Source of the DNA: Pseudovibrio japonicus
Lineage (GTDB): Bacteria > Pseudomonadota > Alphaproteobacteria > Rhizobiales > Stappiaceae
Direction of reading: 5' to 3'
DNA: 64,000 nt
NCBI RefSeq assembly: GCF_014651595.1
Contig: NZ_BMXE01000007.1
Coordinates: 186,001-250,000, forward strand
This document shows, one piece after another, positions 20,176-28,263 of the stretch; the first letter of the stretch is position 1, and the number at the start of each line of letters is the position of its first letter. The notes beneath the pieces are model-generated. The model ran no database searches. It was given only the letters and a program-made list of their open reading frames with translations, and was not told the DNA's origin. Position numbers and translations under genes: made by a program.

Positions 20176-21200
20176 CTGATCTGAAACCAAAAGATTTTGC
20201 CAGCTCCCTTGATGTTCGCTGGTGCCCCGGTTGCGGTGACTATGCTGTTTTGAAGAGCCTGCATAAGATTCTCGCAGAGTCCGGTGCCAGACTGGAAGAT
20301 ACACTATGCGTCTCCGGCATCGGTTGTTCGTCGCGTCTGCCGTACTATATGGCTACCTACGGCTTCCATACGATTCATGGCCGTGCGCCCGCTATAGCGT
20401 CCGGTGCAAAGCTAGCTAACCCTGAGCTGGATGTCTGGGTGTTTACCGGCGATGGCGATGGCTTGTCTATCGGCGGCAACCATCTGCTGCATGCTCTGCG
20501 CCGAAATCTAGACATGCAGATTGTGCTGCTCAATAACCAGATCTACGGCCTGACCAAGGGCCAGTACTCGCCAACCTCACAGAAGGGCATGCGCACGCCA
20601 AGCTCTCCGGGCGGAACAGTGGAAATGCCTCTTAACCCGGCTCGCTTTGCCATTGGCGCTGGGTCCAAGTTCATCGCCCGCAGTATTGACACGCAGGCCA
20701 AGGTGCTTGGTCCTATTCTGGAAGCTGCCCGCGCCTTCGACGGCACGGCCTTCGTGGAAGTGCTGCAAAACTGCGTGATTTTCAATGACGGTGTTTTCGA
20801 CCATTTGAAGGACAAGAAGCAGGGACCCGACCACACCATTTTGGTGGAACACAGCAAGCCAATGGTGTTTGGAGTGAACAGGAACAAAGGCCTTCGCGTG
20901 AAGCCCGGCGGGTTCGGGCTGGAGATCGTCTCCTTGGAAGAGAGTAGCCTAACAGAAGCTGACCTGTTGGTGCATGATGAGACCAATCATGCCCTTGCTG
21001 TTGCCTTGGCAGAGCTGGGCGAGAACGAGGGAGAGCCAACTGTGCTGGGCATATTGTTCCGCGAGCAGGCCACCGAGTTTGGGAAAGCCAGCCGCATCGG
21101 CCTGCCAGAAAAACCGCTGAGCATGGATGAAAAACTCTCACGCCTTTCAGCAGCCCTGCGCGCTGGTGAAACATGGGGCGTGGGGGAAGACGCTGCCTGA
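20172..21200 (+). CDS. korB: 2-oxoacid:acceptor oxidoreductase, beta subunit
   Basis: 342 aa. The start overlaps the korA stop (ATGA), so the subunits are translationally coupled. WCPGCGDYAVLKSL (Cys18, Cys21) and GIGCSSRLPYY belong to the beta subunit, where cysteines help hold the 4Fe-4S cluster. FTGDGDGLSIGGNHL and LLNNQIYGLTKGQYSPTS form the thiamine-diphosphate and Mg2+ site. The short form without a separate ferredoxin subunit matches KorB of 2-oxoglutarate oxidoreductases. Together with KorA it would offer a low-potential, reversible alternative to the 2-oxoglutarate dehydrogenase complex. Substrate preference (2-oxoglutarate or pyruvate) is inferred only from overall similarity. Confidence 0.92.
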   Translation: MTDLKPKDFASSLDVRWCPGCGDYAVLKSLHKILAESGARLEDTLCVSGIGCSSRLPYYMATYGFHTIHGRAPAIASGAKLANPELDVWVFTGDGDGLSIGGNHLLHALRRNLDMQIVLLNNQIYGLTKGQYSPTSQKGMRTPSSPGGTVEMPLNPARFAIGAGSKFIARSIDTQAKVLGPILEAARAFDGTAFVEVLQNCVIFNDGVFDHLKDKKQGPDHTILVEHSKPMVFGVNRNKGLRVKPGGFGLEIVSLEESSLTEADLLVHDETNHALAVALAELGENEGEPTVLGILFREQATEFGKASRIGLPEKPLSMDEKLSRLSAALRAGETWGVGEDAA

Positions 21201-21386
21201 CCTGTTTTGGCTCCGCCAACTTAGTTGGCTGAGGGCCTTCCAATACTGCAACAGTAGTCCGAAAGTGCTCGGCCACATCCTTTCAGGCGCGTTCCATCAT
21301 GGACGGAGAGTTGATGACGTGGGATAAGGCTTTACTTGTTAAAGTTGTCTGCTCTAAAACTGTGATTTCACAGTGAGGGGAACAAC

Positions 21387-22121
21387 ATGCATGTAAAAAT
21401 GCTGGGCTGCGGCGATGCCTATGATCCAAAAAGAACGAACTCATCTTTGCTGATCCGGGAGGGAGATTTCGAGCTTCTTATCGATTGCGGTCCGACCGTG
21501 CCCCAAGCCTTGTTTGCCAACGCAATGACAGCAGAGGATATCAGCTGTATCTACATCTCTCATTGTCATCCCGATCACTGTCTGGGCCTGACAACCCTGC
21601 TCAATTACATGAAGTCGTTTAAGCGCAGCAAACCGCTGTCTATATTTCGTCAGGCCTCTCAACATCAGGCATTGTACCGTCTCATGGAGTTCGCCTCGTG
21701 GCCAGAAAAGGGACTTGGCTTTGAGCTGTACTGGAAGGATTCCGAGAACCTGACAGAAATCGGTCCGTGGAGAGCGGAAACAACGCCGAGCAGTCATTCC
21801 GTCCCCAACCGAAGCCTGCAACTGACCGGGCAGGATGCGACGGTGTTTTACTCAGGCGACGGTTTGCTTTCCCCGCAAGGTGAGAGGTTCGCTGCGCAGG
21901 CCGATCTGGCCTTTATCGAGTGTGAGTACATGACAGCTGCAAACGGTCATGGTTCCTGGGCGGATGTGAAAGACCTTCAGAAAAAAGCGGGCAGTCGCTG
22001 GGTGTTGTACCACATTGATGATGCGTCCAGACTGGCCGTTGCAGATGCCATCACAGGCCACGCTGAATTCTCGCTGGGGGAAGACGGCCGTGAGTTTGAT
22101 CTTGCAGGAGTGATGGCTTAG
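21387..22121 (+). CDS. Metallo-beta-lactamase-fold hydrolase
   Basis: 244 aa with a strong GAGGGG before ATG 21387. SHCHPDHCLG is the HxHxDH metal motif, FYSGDG supplies the bridging Asp and YHIDD a late His. The layout fits the small ribonuclease-Z-like or phosphodiesterase-like branch of the fold, but the RNase Z exosite is not evident. The product is probably a cytoplasmic hydrolase of a phosphodiester or ester. The stop overlaps the stop of the converging GGDEF-EAL gene by four bases, so no terminator lies between them. Confidence 0.82.
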   Translation: MHVKMLGCGDAYDPKRTNSSLLIREGDFELLIDCGPTVPQALFANAMTAEDISCIYISHCHPDHCLGLTTLLNYMKSFKRSKPLSIFRQASQHQALYRLMEFASWPEKGLGFELYWKDSENLTEIGPWRAETTPSSHSVPNRSLQLTGQDATVFYSGDGLLSPQGERFAAQADLAFIECEYMTAANGHGSWADVKDLQKKAGSRWVLYHIDDASRLAVADAITGHAEFSLGEDGREFDLAGVMA

Positions 22122-23827
22122 GCGGCGACCTGGGCCTTTCCAAGCCAGTCAGATGCAAAAGTTTTTGCTGTAAGTGGCTTGGCGAAGTGATAGCCTTGTG
22201 CGTAGCTGCATTTAATGTCGTTGAGAAGTTCAACCTGACAAAGGTTTTCGACACCCTCGGCAATCACTTTCAGGTCCAGCAGGTTGGCCATCGCCGTGAT
22301 CGCCTCAACAATGTCGCGAGTAGCCTGATCCGCTTCCATTTTCTGCACGAAGCTTTGGTCAATCTTGAGCTTGTCGAGCTTTTGCGTACGCAGCTGCCAC
22401 AATGCAGAATGGCCTGTACCAAAATCATCAATGGTGATCACCATGCCCGCCTGAGCCAGCGCATCCAGATTGGCCTGGGTGTGTCCAGCCTCGCTGATGA
22501 AGGCAGTTTCAGTCAGCTCAATCTCGTAGATCTCCGGCGAGACCTCCAGACTCTCTAATAATGAGAGGATCTCGGTAACGCGGTTTGGCTTGGCCAGTTC
22601 GCGCTCAGATAAATTGATTGCGATACGACCGGACAATGCAAAGCCTTCCGCCACCCACTGGTGATACTGACAGGCTGTTTCTTTGAGGAGCCAGTTTGAG
22701 ATTTCAACGATGATATTTTGAAACTCTGCGATCGGAACAAATTCGGCAGGCGATATGGGGCCGAGCTGCTGATCCTCCCAGCGCATCAGCGCTTCCACAC
22801 CGGCAAGCTCGTTGCTCTGCAGATCGACGATGGGCTGGTACTCAAGGCGCAGGCTGCCTTCCTCAATCGCCGTGGTGAGCTTATCGGCTATCTGAACTTT
22901 GCGGACAACCACATCTTCCATCTCGGTGGTGTAGAAGCTGAAGTCGAGATTGTTGTACTTGGAATGGTACATGGCAATGTCAGCCTGCTTCAACATGGTG
23001 CCGGTGGAGGTGCCTGTAGTCTGACTGAATGCAACCCCAATACTGGCGGAAAGGATCGGTGCCTGCTCGCCCAGATCAATTGGGGCCACCATTGCCGTTC
23101 TCAGACGATGTGCCGTCATCTCCGCTTCTGCAACGGAGGTGTCGCGGAGCAGGATAACGAACTCGTCGCCGCCTAGACGGGAAAGTAAGGCATTGTCCGC
23201 GACAACGCTTGCAAAGCGCATTGCAGCCTGAACCAGAAACTTGTCACCCGCATCATGCCCCAAAGTGTCATTGATCTCTTTAAAGCGGTTCAGATCAATA
23301 TAGATGACTGCAAATTGACGGTCGCTCTGCTTGCTTGTTTCAATGGCCTTTTCCAGTTCCAGCAAAAAGTGTGCCCGGTTTGGCAGGCCTGTCAGAGCAT
23401 CTGTGTAGGCAAGTTTCGAGAGCTTTTCTTCGCACGCTTTCTTCGCAGTGACGTCTTTCTTGATCGCCAGATAATACTGCTTGTTGGCACTGCCACTTTC
23501 CCATTCAACTGGCGAGATCCTGGAATGCTCAATGTATTCAGAACCATCTTTTCGCCGGTTGATGAATTCACCTTCCCACGGTTCACCGTTTGCCAGGGTA
23601 GCCCAAAGCTCGTCAAAGGTTTCCGGTGAGGTTTTGCCAGACTGGAGAAAGTCCAGATTGCGACCAATTGCGTAGTCGGTGGAGTATCCGGTCACCTTTT
23701 CAAACTGCGAGTTGACGTAGACAATCGTGCCTTCATGATCTGCAACCATGATGGTTTCGGCACATTGCTCTACTGCAACTGACAGAAGCTCAGGTGGGAC
23801 AGGCACAAGATCCTCGGATAGATTCAA
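22118..23827 (-). CDS. PAS-GGDEF-EAL cyclic-di-GMP protein
   Basis: 569 aa without membrane helices. A PAS domain (about 20-130) begins GTIVYVNSQFEKVTGYS, with a PAC segment near 90-130. The GGDEF domain has an intact RLGGDEF near residue 218, so diguanylate cyclase activity is possible; the RxxD inhibitory site is not present at its usual place. The EAL domain has GVEALMRW near residue 344, DDFGTGHSAL and AEGVEN, so phosphodiesterase activity is also possible. The PAS domain probably senses a cytoplasmic signal and switches between making and degrading c-di-GMP. The gene faces a long A+T-rich upstream region. Confidence 0.93.
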   Translation of the reverse strand: MNLSEDLVPVPPELLSVAVEQCAETIMVADHEGTIVYVNSQFEKVTGYSTDYAIGRNLDFLQSGKTSPETFDELWATLANGEPWEGEFINRRKDGSEYIEHSRISPVEWESGSANKQYYLAIKKDVTAKKACEEKLSKLAYTDALTGLPNRAHFLLELEKAIETSKQSDRQFAVIYIDLNRFKEINDTLGHDAGDKFLVQAAMRFASVVADNALLSRLGGDEFVILLRDTSVAEAEMTAHRLRTAMVAPIDLGEQAPILSASIGVAFSQTTGTSTGTMLKQADIAMYHSKYNNLDFSFYTTEMEDVVVRKVQIADKLTTAIEEGSLRLEYQPIVDLQSNELAGVEALMRWEDQQLGPISPAEFVPIAEFQNIIVEISNWLLKETACQYHQWVAEGFALSGRIAINLSERELAKPNRVTEILSLLESLEVSPEIYEIELTETAFISEAGHTQANLDALAQAGMVITIDDFGTGHSALWQLRTQKLDKLKIDQSFVQKMEADQATRDIVEAITAMANLLDLKVIAEGVENLCQVELLNDIKCSYAQGYHFAKPLTAKTFASDWLGKAQVAA

Positions 23828-24239
23828 AATAGGCTTTTATGCTTTTCATAATTAAACTAAAAGATAATCGCAATGATTCACTGTAGATACCCAAGGAAAT
23901 GATTTATATTTAATTGTCTTTAATTTTTAATGCAGGAATAACTGAATTTAAACTTGAAAGTATATATAAGTATTACTTGTCATAAATTTTATGAGAATTT
24001 TTGATATATTAGTAATAAACTTAAAAAGACGGTACTGCGCAGAGTTTACCGACAGGCCTACCTTGAAATAGAATTGCTGTTCTGCATCAGATTCAAGTGT
24101 CCTCTCATGCCGTCAGTGATATTTACTAGAAAACTTCCTGTGAATGACTGCTTTCCTATTGTTATCAGTGGATTATCTGGGAAATACAAGGGTAGATTGT
24201 ATAGGAAAATAGGAGAGCAATTGCTCTTCATCATCCTAA
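23828..24239. other. A+T-rich intergenic region
   Basis: About 410 bp between the GGDEF-EAL gene start and the 3' end of the broken thuB-like gene. It is strikingly A+T-rich, especially 23870-24050, and presumably carries the promoter of the GGDEF-EAL gene. No gene or hairpin stands out. Confidence 0.4.
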
Positions 24240-25324
24240 TCAAACGCCCTGCAACTGTGTGTATCCTTTGACATCTCTGCGTTCTCCAGTCGTGCTGCTT
24301 TCAACGGCCAGATCGAGCACCCGCTGAAGATTTGCAGCGGGACGGAAGGCTGGATGGCCGTTCACGCCGGACTGTGGCGCCTCTGTAACCTTGCGATAGT
24401 TATTTGGTGTTGGGGGGAGTTTAACTTGCTCCCAAGCTGCTTTTTCCAGATTGGGACCGGAACACACGAACAGCTCTCCAAGTGCCCCTGTATTAAGTGC
24501 CCCTGTATTGGTGACCTTGAGGGCGGCTCTTGTGCCATGCATACGCAAATGCAGATCATTCATGTGACCGGATGCAAAGCGACTGGCATGGATGACCCCG
24601 ACGGCGCCACCTTCTATTTCTGCCATCATGGAGAAGCTGTCATTGGCGTCCAGCTTGTATTCACCAATCTGGTGCCCGGCGTTTTGTCAAATGTTTTCAG
24701 GTGACAGGAGATTGATTTGTACGGCGTTCCGATTGCAAAACCGGCAAAGTCGAGAATGTGAATGCCAACATCGCCGAGAACACCCAGTGAACCGTGAGCC
24801 TTAGATAGGCGCCAGAGCCACTTCTCTTCCTGATCCCAATGTCCCCACTGTTGGTTGCGTGAGCCAGCTTTGCAGATAAGACGCTTCGAAATGGCGAATC
24901 TCGCCAATCTCCCCCGTAGCAATGAGTTCATGGGCTTTCTGCAAGGCAGCCACATCGTGGTAGGAGAGGTTGACGATATTGATCAGCCCGGCCTTTTCCT
25001 CAGCGCTGGCCATCTCATCAGCATCTGGGAAGTTGCTGGCGAGCGGTTTTTCGCAGAACACATGCTTGCCAGCTGCCAGAAGCGGTATAGTGGTTGGGTA
25101 GTGTACGGCATCCGGCGTTACGTTTTCCGCGGCTTCAAATGCGCCCCATGCAAGCGCGTCTTCCAGCAATGTGAAGTGGTTTGCGATGTTGTATTCATCG
25201 CAAAATGCGTTCAACCGCTCTTTGTCGCGCTCAACACTGGCAACAATCTCGGTACCGTCAATCTCACCGAATTTTCTGGCATGGGCGTGGGCCATGCCGC
25301 AGTTCCTACATGTGCAAGGCGCAT
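24240..25324 (-). pseudogene. thuB: Frameshifted thuB-like Gfo/Idh/MocA dehydrogenase
   Basis: Homology to the NAD-dependent dehydrogenase that follows ThuA is spread over three reading frames. The start ATG (25324-25322) overlaps the thuA stop as TGATG and gives MRLAHVGT. Near 25300 the frame changes to GGMAHAHARKFGEIDGTEIV and continues to HVFCEKPLASNFPDADEMA. Near 24855 it changes again to QWGHWDQEEKWLWRL and GDVGIHILDFAG. Near 24680 it changes a third time to YKLDANDSFSMMAEIEGGAVG, which runs to the stop at 24240. A 15-bp tandem duplication adds five residues. The total span of 1085 bp is about one full gene, so the gene was intact recently, or the sequence has errors here. Confidence 0.85.
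24480..24509. repeat. 15-bp tandem duplication inside the thuB-like pseudogene
   Basis: AAGTGCCCCTGTATT occurs twice without any gap (24480-24494 and 24495-24509). On the coding strand it repeats NTGAL in frame. A slip of this size fits relaxed selection on a broken gene. Confidence 0.9.
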
Positions 25325-26112
25325 CAGCGATATCCCTCCTCGCCATCCCGGTGCAAACGCGGTCCGCGTTCCTCGATCTTCTCTGGCGCTTTATCAACCG
25401 GCACATTGGGGGCTGCGGTCGGATCAGTGATCTTTGGCTGCGGATTGTAGGTCCACTTCACGCCGTTGGCGATAACGCGCTGTACGATTTCGTTGTGGTA
25501 GGTCGGATAGGTCTCATGGCCCGGACGAAAGTAAAATATGTTACCTGTACCGCGCTTATAGGTCAGGCCAGAGCGGAAAACCTCACCGCCCTGAAACCAG
25601 CTGATGAAAACGGTTTCCAAAGGCTCCGGCACGCCAAAGGGTTCACCGTACATTTCTTCATTTTCCAGCTCAAAACTGTCAGGAACCCCTGCGGTAATCG
25701 GATGGTTGCGGGAAGTGATCCAAAGCCGCTCCCGTTCGCCAGCCTCACGCCATGTCAGGTTACAGGGCGCTCCCATCAAGCGCTTGAATGGTTTTGAGAA
25801 ATGCGCCGAGTGCAGGAAGATTATGCCCATGCCGCCCCAGACACGTTCACACACGCGCTCTACAACTTCGTCGGCAACCTCACCATGAGCTGCATGGCCC
25901 CACCAGATCAGAACATCGGTGCCTGCAAGGCGCTCTTTGCTCAGACCATGTTCCGGGTCTTGCAGAACTGCAACTGAGGCTGAGATTTCCGGATCATTAT
26001 TTAATGCTGCCGCAATGTGATTGTGCATGCCACCGGGATAGATATCTGCAACAACTTTGTTCTTTTGCTCGTGGACGTTTTCGCCCCAGACAATGGTCGT
26101 GATCATTGGCAT
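25324..26112 (-). CDS. thuA: ThuA-like trehalose-utilisation protein
   Basis: 262 aa from ATG 26112; ATG 26106 two codons later is also possible. VWGENVHEQKN at the start, DPEHGLSKERLAGTDVLIWWGH and the late RPGHETYPTYHN are hallmarks of ThuA, a glutamine-amidotransferase-like fold. In Sinorhizobium, ThuA and ThuB take part in catabolism of trehalose and related disaccharides through 3-keto sugars. Here the gene is intact, but its coupled partner thuB is frameshifted, so the pathway is likely impaired. No sugar ABC transporter (ThuEFGK) lies next to it. Confidence 0.9.
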   Translation of the reverse strand: MPMITTIVWGENVHEQKNKVVADIYPGGMHNHIAAALNNDPEISASVAVLQDPEHGLSKERLAGTDVLIWWGHAAHGEVADEVVERVCERVWGGMGIIFLHSAHFSKPFKRLMGAPCNLTWREAGERERLWITSRNHPITAGVPDSFELENEEMYGEPFGVPEPLETVFISWFQGGEVFRSGLTYKRGTGNIFYFRPGHETYPTYHNEIVQRVIANGVKWTYNPQPKITDPTAAPNVPVDKAPEKIEERGPRLHRDGEEGYR

Positions 26113-26438
26113 ATACCGATAGATGTGGATTGTTCTGACTGAGAACCAGTCAAAACTGCCAGATGGAAAAGGACTTTCTCGCAAAGAGAAAGACTGCGGA
26201 ATTGCTGATTCGTGTTGGTGTGATACTAGCGCGCCCTTGGGCAGCAGAACACTGAAGATATTGGACCCGCTGTAACTTTATTGCCAGATCTCAGGGGGAG
26301 CATCAGAAATACACCCAAGCCGCGACCTTCCATGTGCCAACACGTCGCTTCGTCATGCTCCGTGAAAATGGTGTCGGAACCAAGGCTGATGCTATCTATG
26401 AACTGGGATGAGCGGTGGCAGGTTGCAGGACTGCGGTT
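26113..26438. other. Intergenic region between thuA and the P450 remnant
   Basis: About 325 bp. A short forward reading stretch ending at 26411 (HVPTRRFVMLRENG, then TGA) looks like the tail of a decayed gene, but I cannot identify it. No clear promoter for thuA is visible. Confidence 0.3.
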
Positions 26439-26654
26439 TTAAGGCTTGATTGGTGTGATTCTGCACAGAACGGGCCGTTTCGGCTCTAAGTACAGAACGC
26501 CTTCGGGCTCCAGCTCATCCGCGTTCAGAACGTCAATGCCGAATCTGCTGGTGAGGCACGCCAAAACAAGAGTGCCATGCGGAATGACCGAGCTTGCTCC
26601 TGTGCACATGCGCAGGCCACGGCCAGAGGGCAGGAAGTTTTTCAGGATCATGTG
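26439..26654 (-). pseudogene. C-terminal remnant of a cytochrome P450
   Basis: About 70 codons match only the end of a P450: FLPSGRGLRMCTGA corresponds to the haem-binding FGxGxRxCxG loop with the cysteine ligand kept but the conserved Phe replaced by Ser. It is followed by LVLACLTSRFGIDVL and the terminal PKRPVLCRITPI. The frame stays open to 26774, but the upstream part no longer resembles a P450, and the I-helix and ExxR regions are absent. It cannot be a working enzyme. Confidence 0.75.
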
Positions 26655-26827
26655 TTGGTTTTTAACACCGGAGGTCATTTTACGATCATTGATCAGGAAA
26701 TCCACCAGATGGGTTTGTTGAGTGAATGGACTATGCCCTACGCATAGCAGCCATGCGGTGCGCCATCTTGACAATTTGACTTGGTTTCATATATTTTGAA
26801 ATCAAATTAAAAAATGAGATAAGTGCT

Positions 26828-27097
26828 ATGAGCGTATCCCCACTAACCTACGGCTATCTGCTGCGTATCACCATTTCGTTCTTCATGAGCGTACTAATGT
26901 CTTTTGCCATGTTGGTATTGAACTTAGGGTTTGCCGAGGAATTTTTGGTGCTGTGGTTGAAGTCGTTTACGGTCGCTTTTTCACTGGCTGTTGTGTTCAG
27001 CTCGCTTGTCTTTCCATTTGTGACAGCACTGCTTGCAAAAGTCGTGAATGTACGCGACGAACCTATCGAGCTGCGTGAAGTAGCGGAGGGTTGTTAA
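26828..27097 (+). CDS. DUF2798 small membrane protein
   Basis: 89 aa with two hydrophobic segments (about 10-33 and 43-68). The pattern FFMSVLMSFAMLVLNLGF followed by FLVLWLKSFTVAFSLAVVF is that of DUF2798, a family of inner-membrane proteins of unknown function. GAGAT precedes the ATG. It stands alone, starting about 50 bp from the divergent P450 remnant frame. Confidence 0.82.
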   Translation: MSVSPLTYGYLLRITISFFMSVLMSFAMLVLNLGFAEEFLVLWLKSFTVAFSLAVVFSSLVFPFVTALLAKVVNVRDEPIELREVAEGC

Positions 27098-27312
27098 ACG
27101 CGATCTTTTCGCAAAATTAACCTGCTTGAGTAAACTGTGATGCGAAAAGTTGTTCGCCATGCTTTTTGCAATTGCTTTGTGATGCACGCGCGTATACGTG
27201 CATGGCTGATGCCACTGGCATCCAGGAATTCTTTTCAGCGCATTTTCTCCTAAACCATCTGCTTTCTGGTTCATCTCGGTAGGCGGATTTGTGCTGCTAG
27301 CAAGGACACACA

Positions 27313-28218
27313 ATGGCTCAGTTCCTCGGCAAGCGAAACATGGGTATCGCACTAACGATCCTTTCTACGCTCATCTTCGCGATGCAGGATGCAATTACCA
27401 AGCAGCTTGTGACAGACCATCCGGTCTGGTTCATCCTGATGGTGCGTTTCTGGGTGTTGCTGGCGATTGCAATTGGCTGGGCCATGCTCAGCAAGCAAGG
27501 GTTCTATAACGTTGTGCGCACCAAACGCCCTAGCCTACAGATCATTCGCGGCCTGCTGCTGTTTGGCGAGATTTGCCTGATGACGTTTGCTCTCAGCATG
27601 TTAGGATTGGCTGAGGTCACTGCTATCTTTCAAGCCCATCCGCTGATTGTAACTGGTCTGGCGGCTCTCTTCCTTGGCGAAACTGTCGGCTGGCGCCGTG
27701 TCCTTGCAATGTTCTGCGGGATGGCCGGACTGCTTATCATGTTGCAGCCTGAGGGCGATATCGCCGGCTGGGGAGGCGTTGTTGCATTGGCGGCCTCGGT
27801 CACCTTCGCGCTCTACCAGCTGTTCACTCGCGTTGCGAGTCGGGATGATAGTGCCTTGACCTCGTTTTTCTATGTGGGCGTTGTGGGTGCAGTGCTTTCC
27901 ACGTTCCTCGGTTCTCAGCACATGATGGCGCTCAGTGATGTGGATTGGGTGTTGCTACTTGCTATCTGCATGACAGGAACAGCCGCACACTTCCTGTTGA
28001 TGAAAGCTCTTTCGCTCGCGCAAGCAAGCGATATTCAGCCGTTCAACTATCTGCAACTCGTCTGGTCAATCCCAATCGGGTTTATCGTGTTTTCCGACCT
28101 GCCGGTATGGAGCACGATTCTTGGTGCAATTGTTGTGGTTGGTGCAGGCCTCTTCTCGCTCTCCCGCCAACGCATCCGCGATGCAGAAAAAGCAGCTGTG
28201 ATGGAACCTGAAGCCTAA
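27313..28218 (+). CDS. EamA-family (DMT) transporter
   Basis: 301 aa with about ten membrane helices in two EamA repeats. The first begins GIALTILSTLIFAMQDAITKQL; the second has SLAQASDIQPFNYLQLVWSIP near residue 235, typical of the family. Members export amino acids, nucleotide derivatives or other metabolites across the inner membrane. The substrate is unknown. A second, different EamA transporter is encoded at 62801-63730. Confidence 0.88.
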   Translation: MAQFLGKRNMGIALTILSTLIFAMQDAITKQLVTDHPVWFILMVRFWVLLAIAIGWAMLSKQGFYNVVRTKRPSLQIIRGLLLFGEICLMTFALSMLGLAEVTAIFQAHPLIVTGLAALFLGETVGWRRVLAMFCGMAGLLIMLQPEGDIAGWGGVVALAASVTFALYQLFTRVASRDDSALTSFFYVGVVGAVLSTFLGSQHMMALSDVDWVLLLAICMTGTAAHFLLMKALSLAQASDIQPFNYLQLVWSIPIGFIVFSDLPVWSTILGAIVVVGAGLFSLSRQRIRDAEKAAVMEPEA

Positions 28219-28263
28219 GCAGAAACAGGCGCGGTAGAGCCGATAGTCGGATCGGATGCATCG

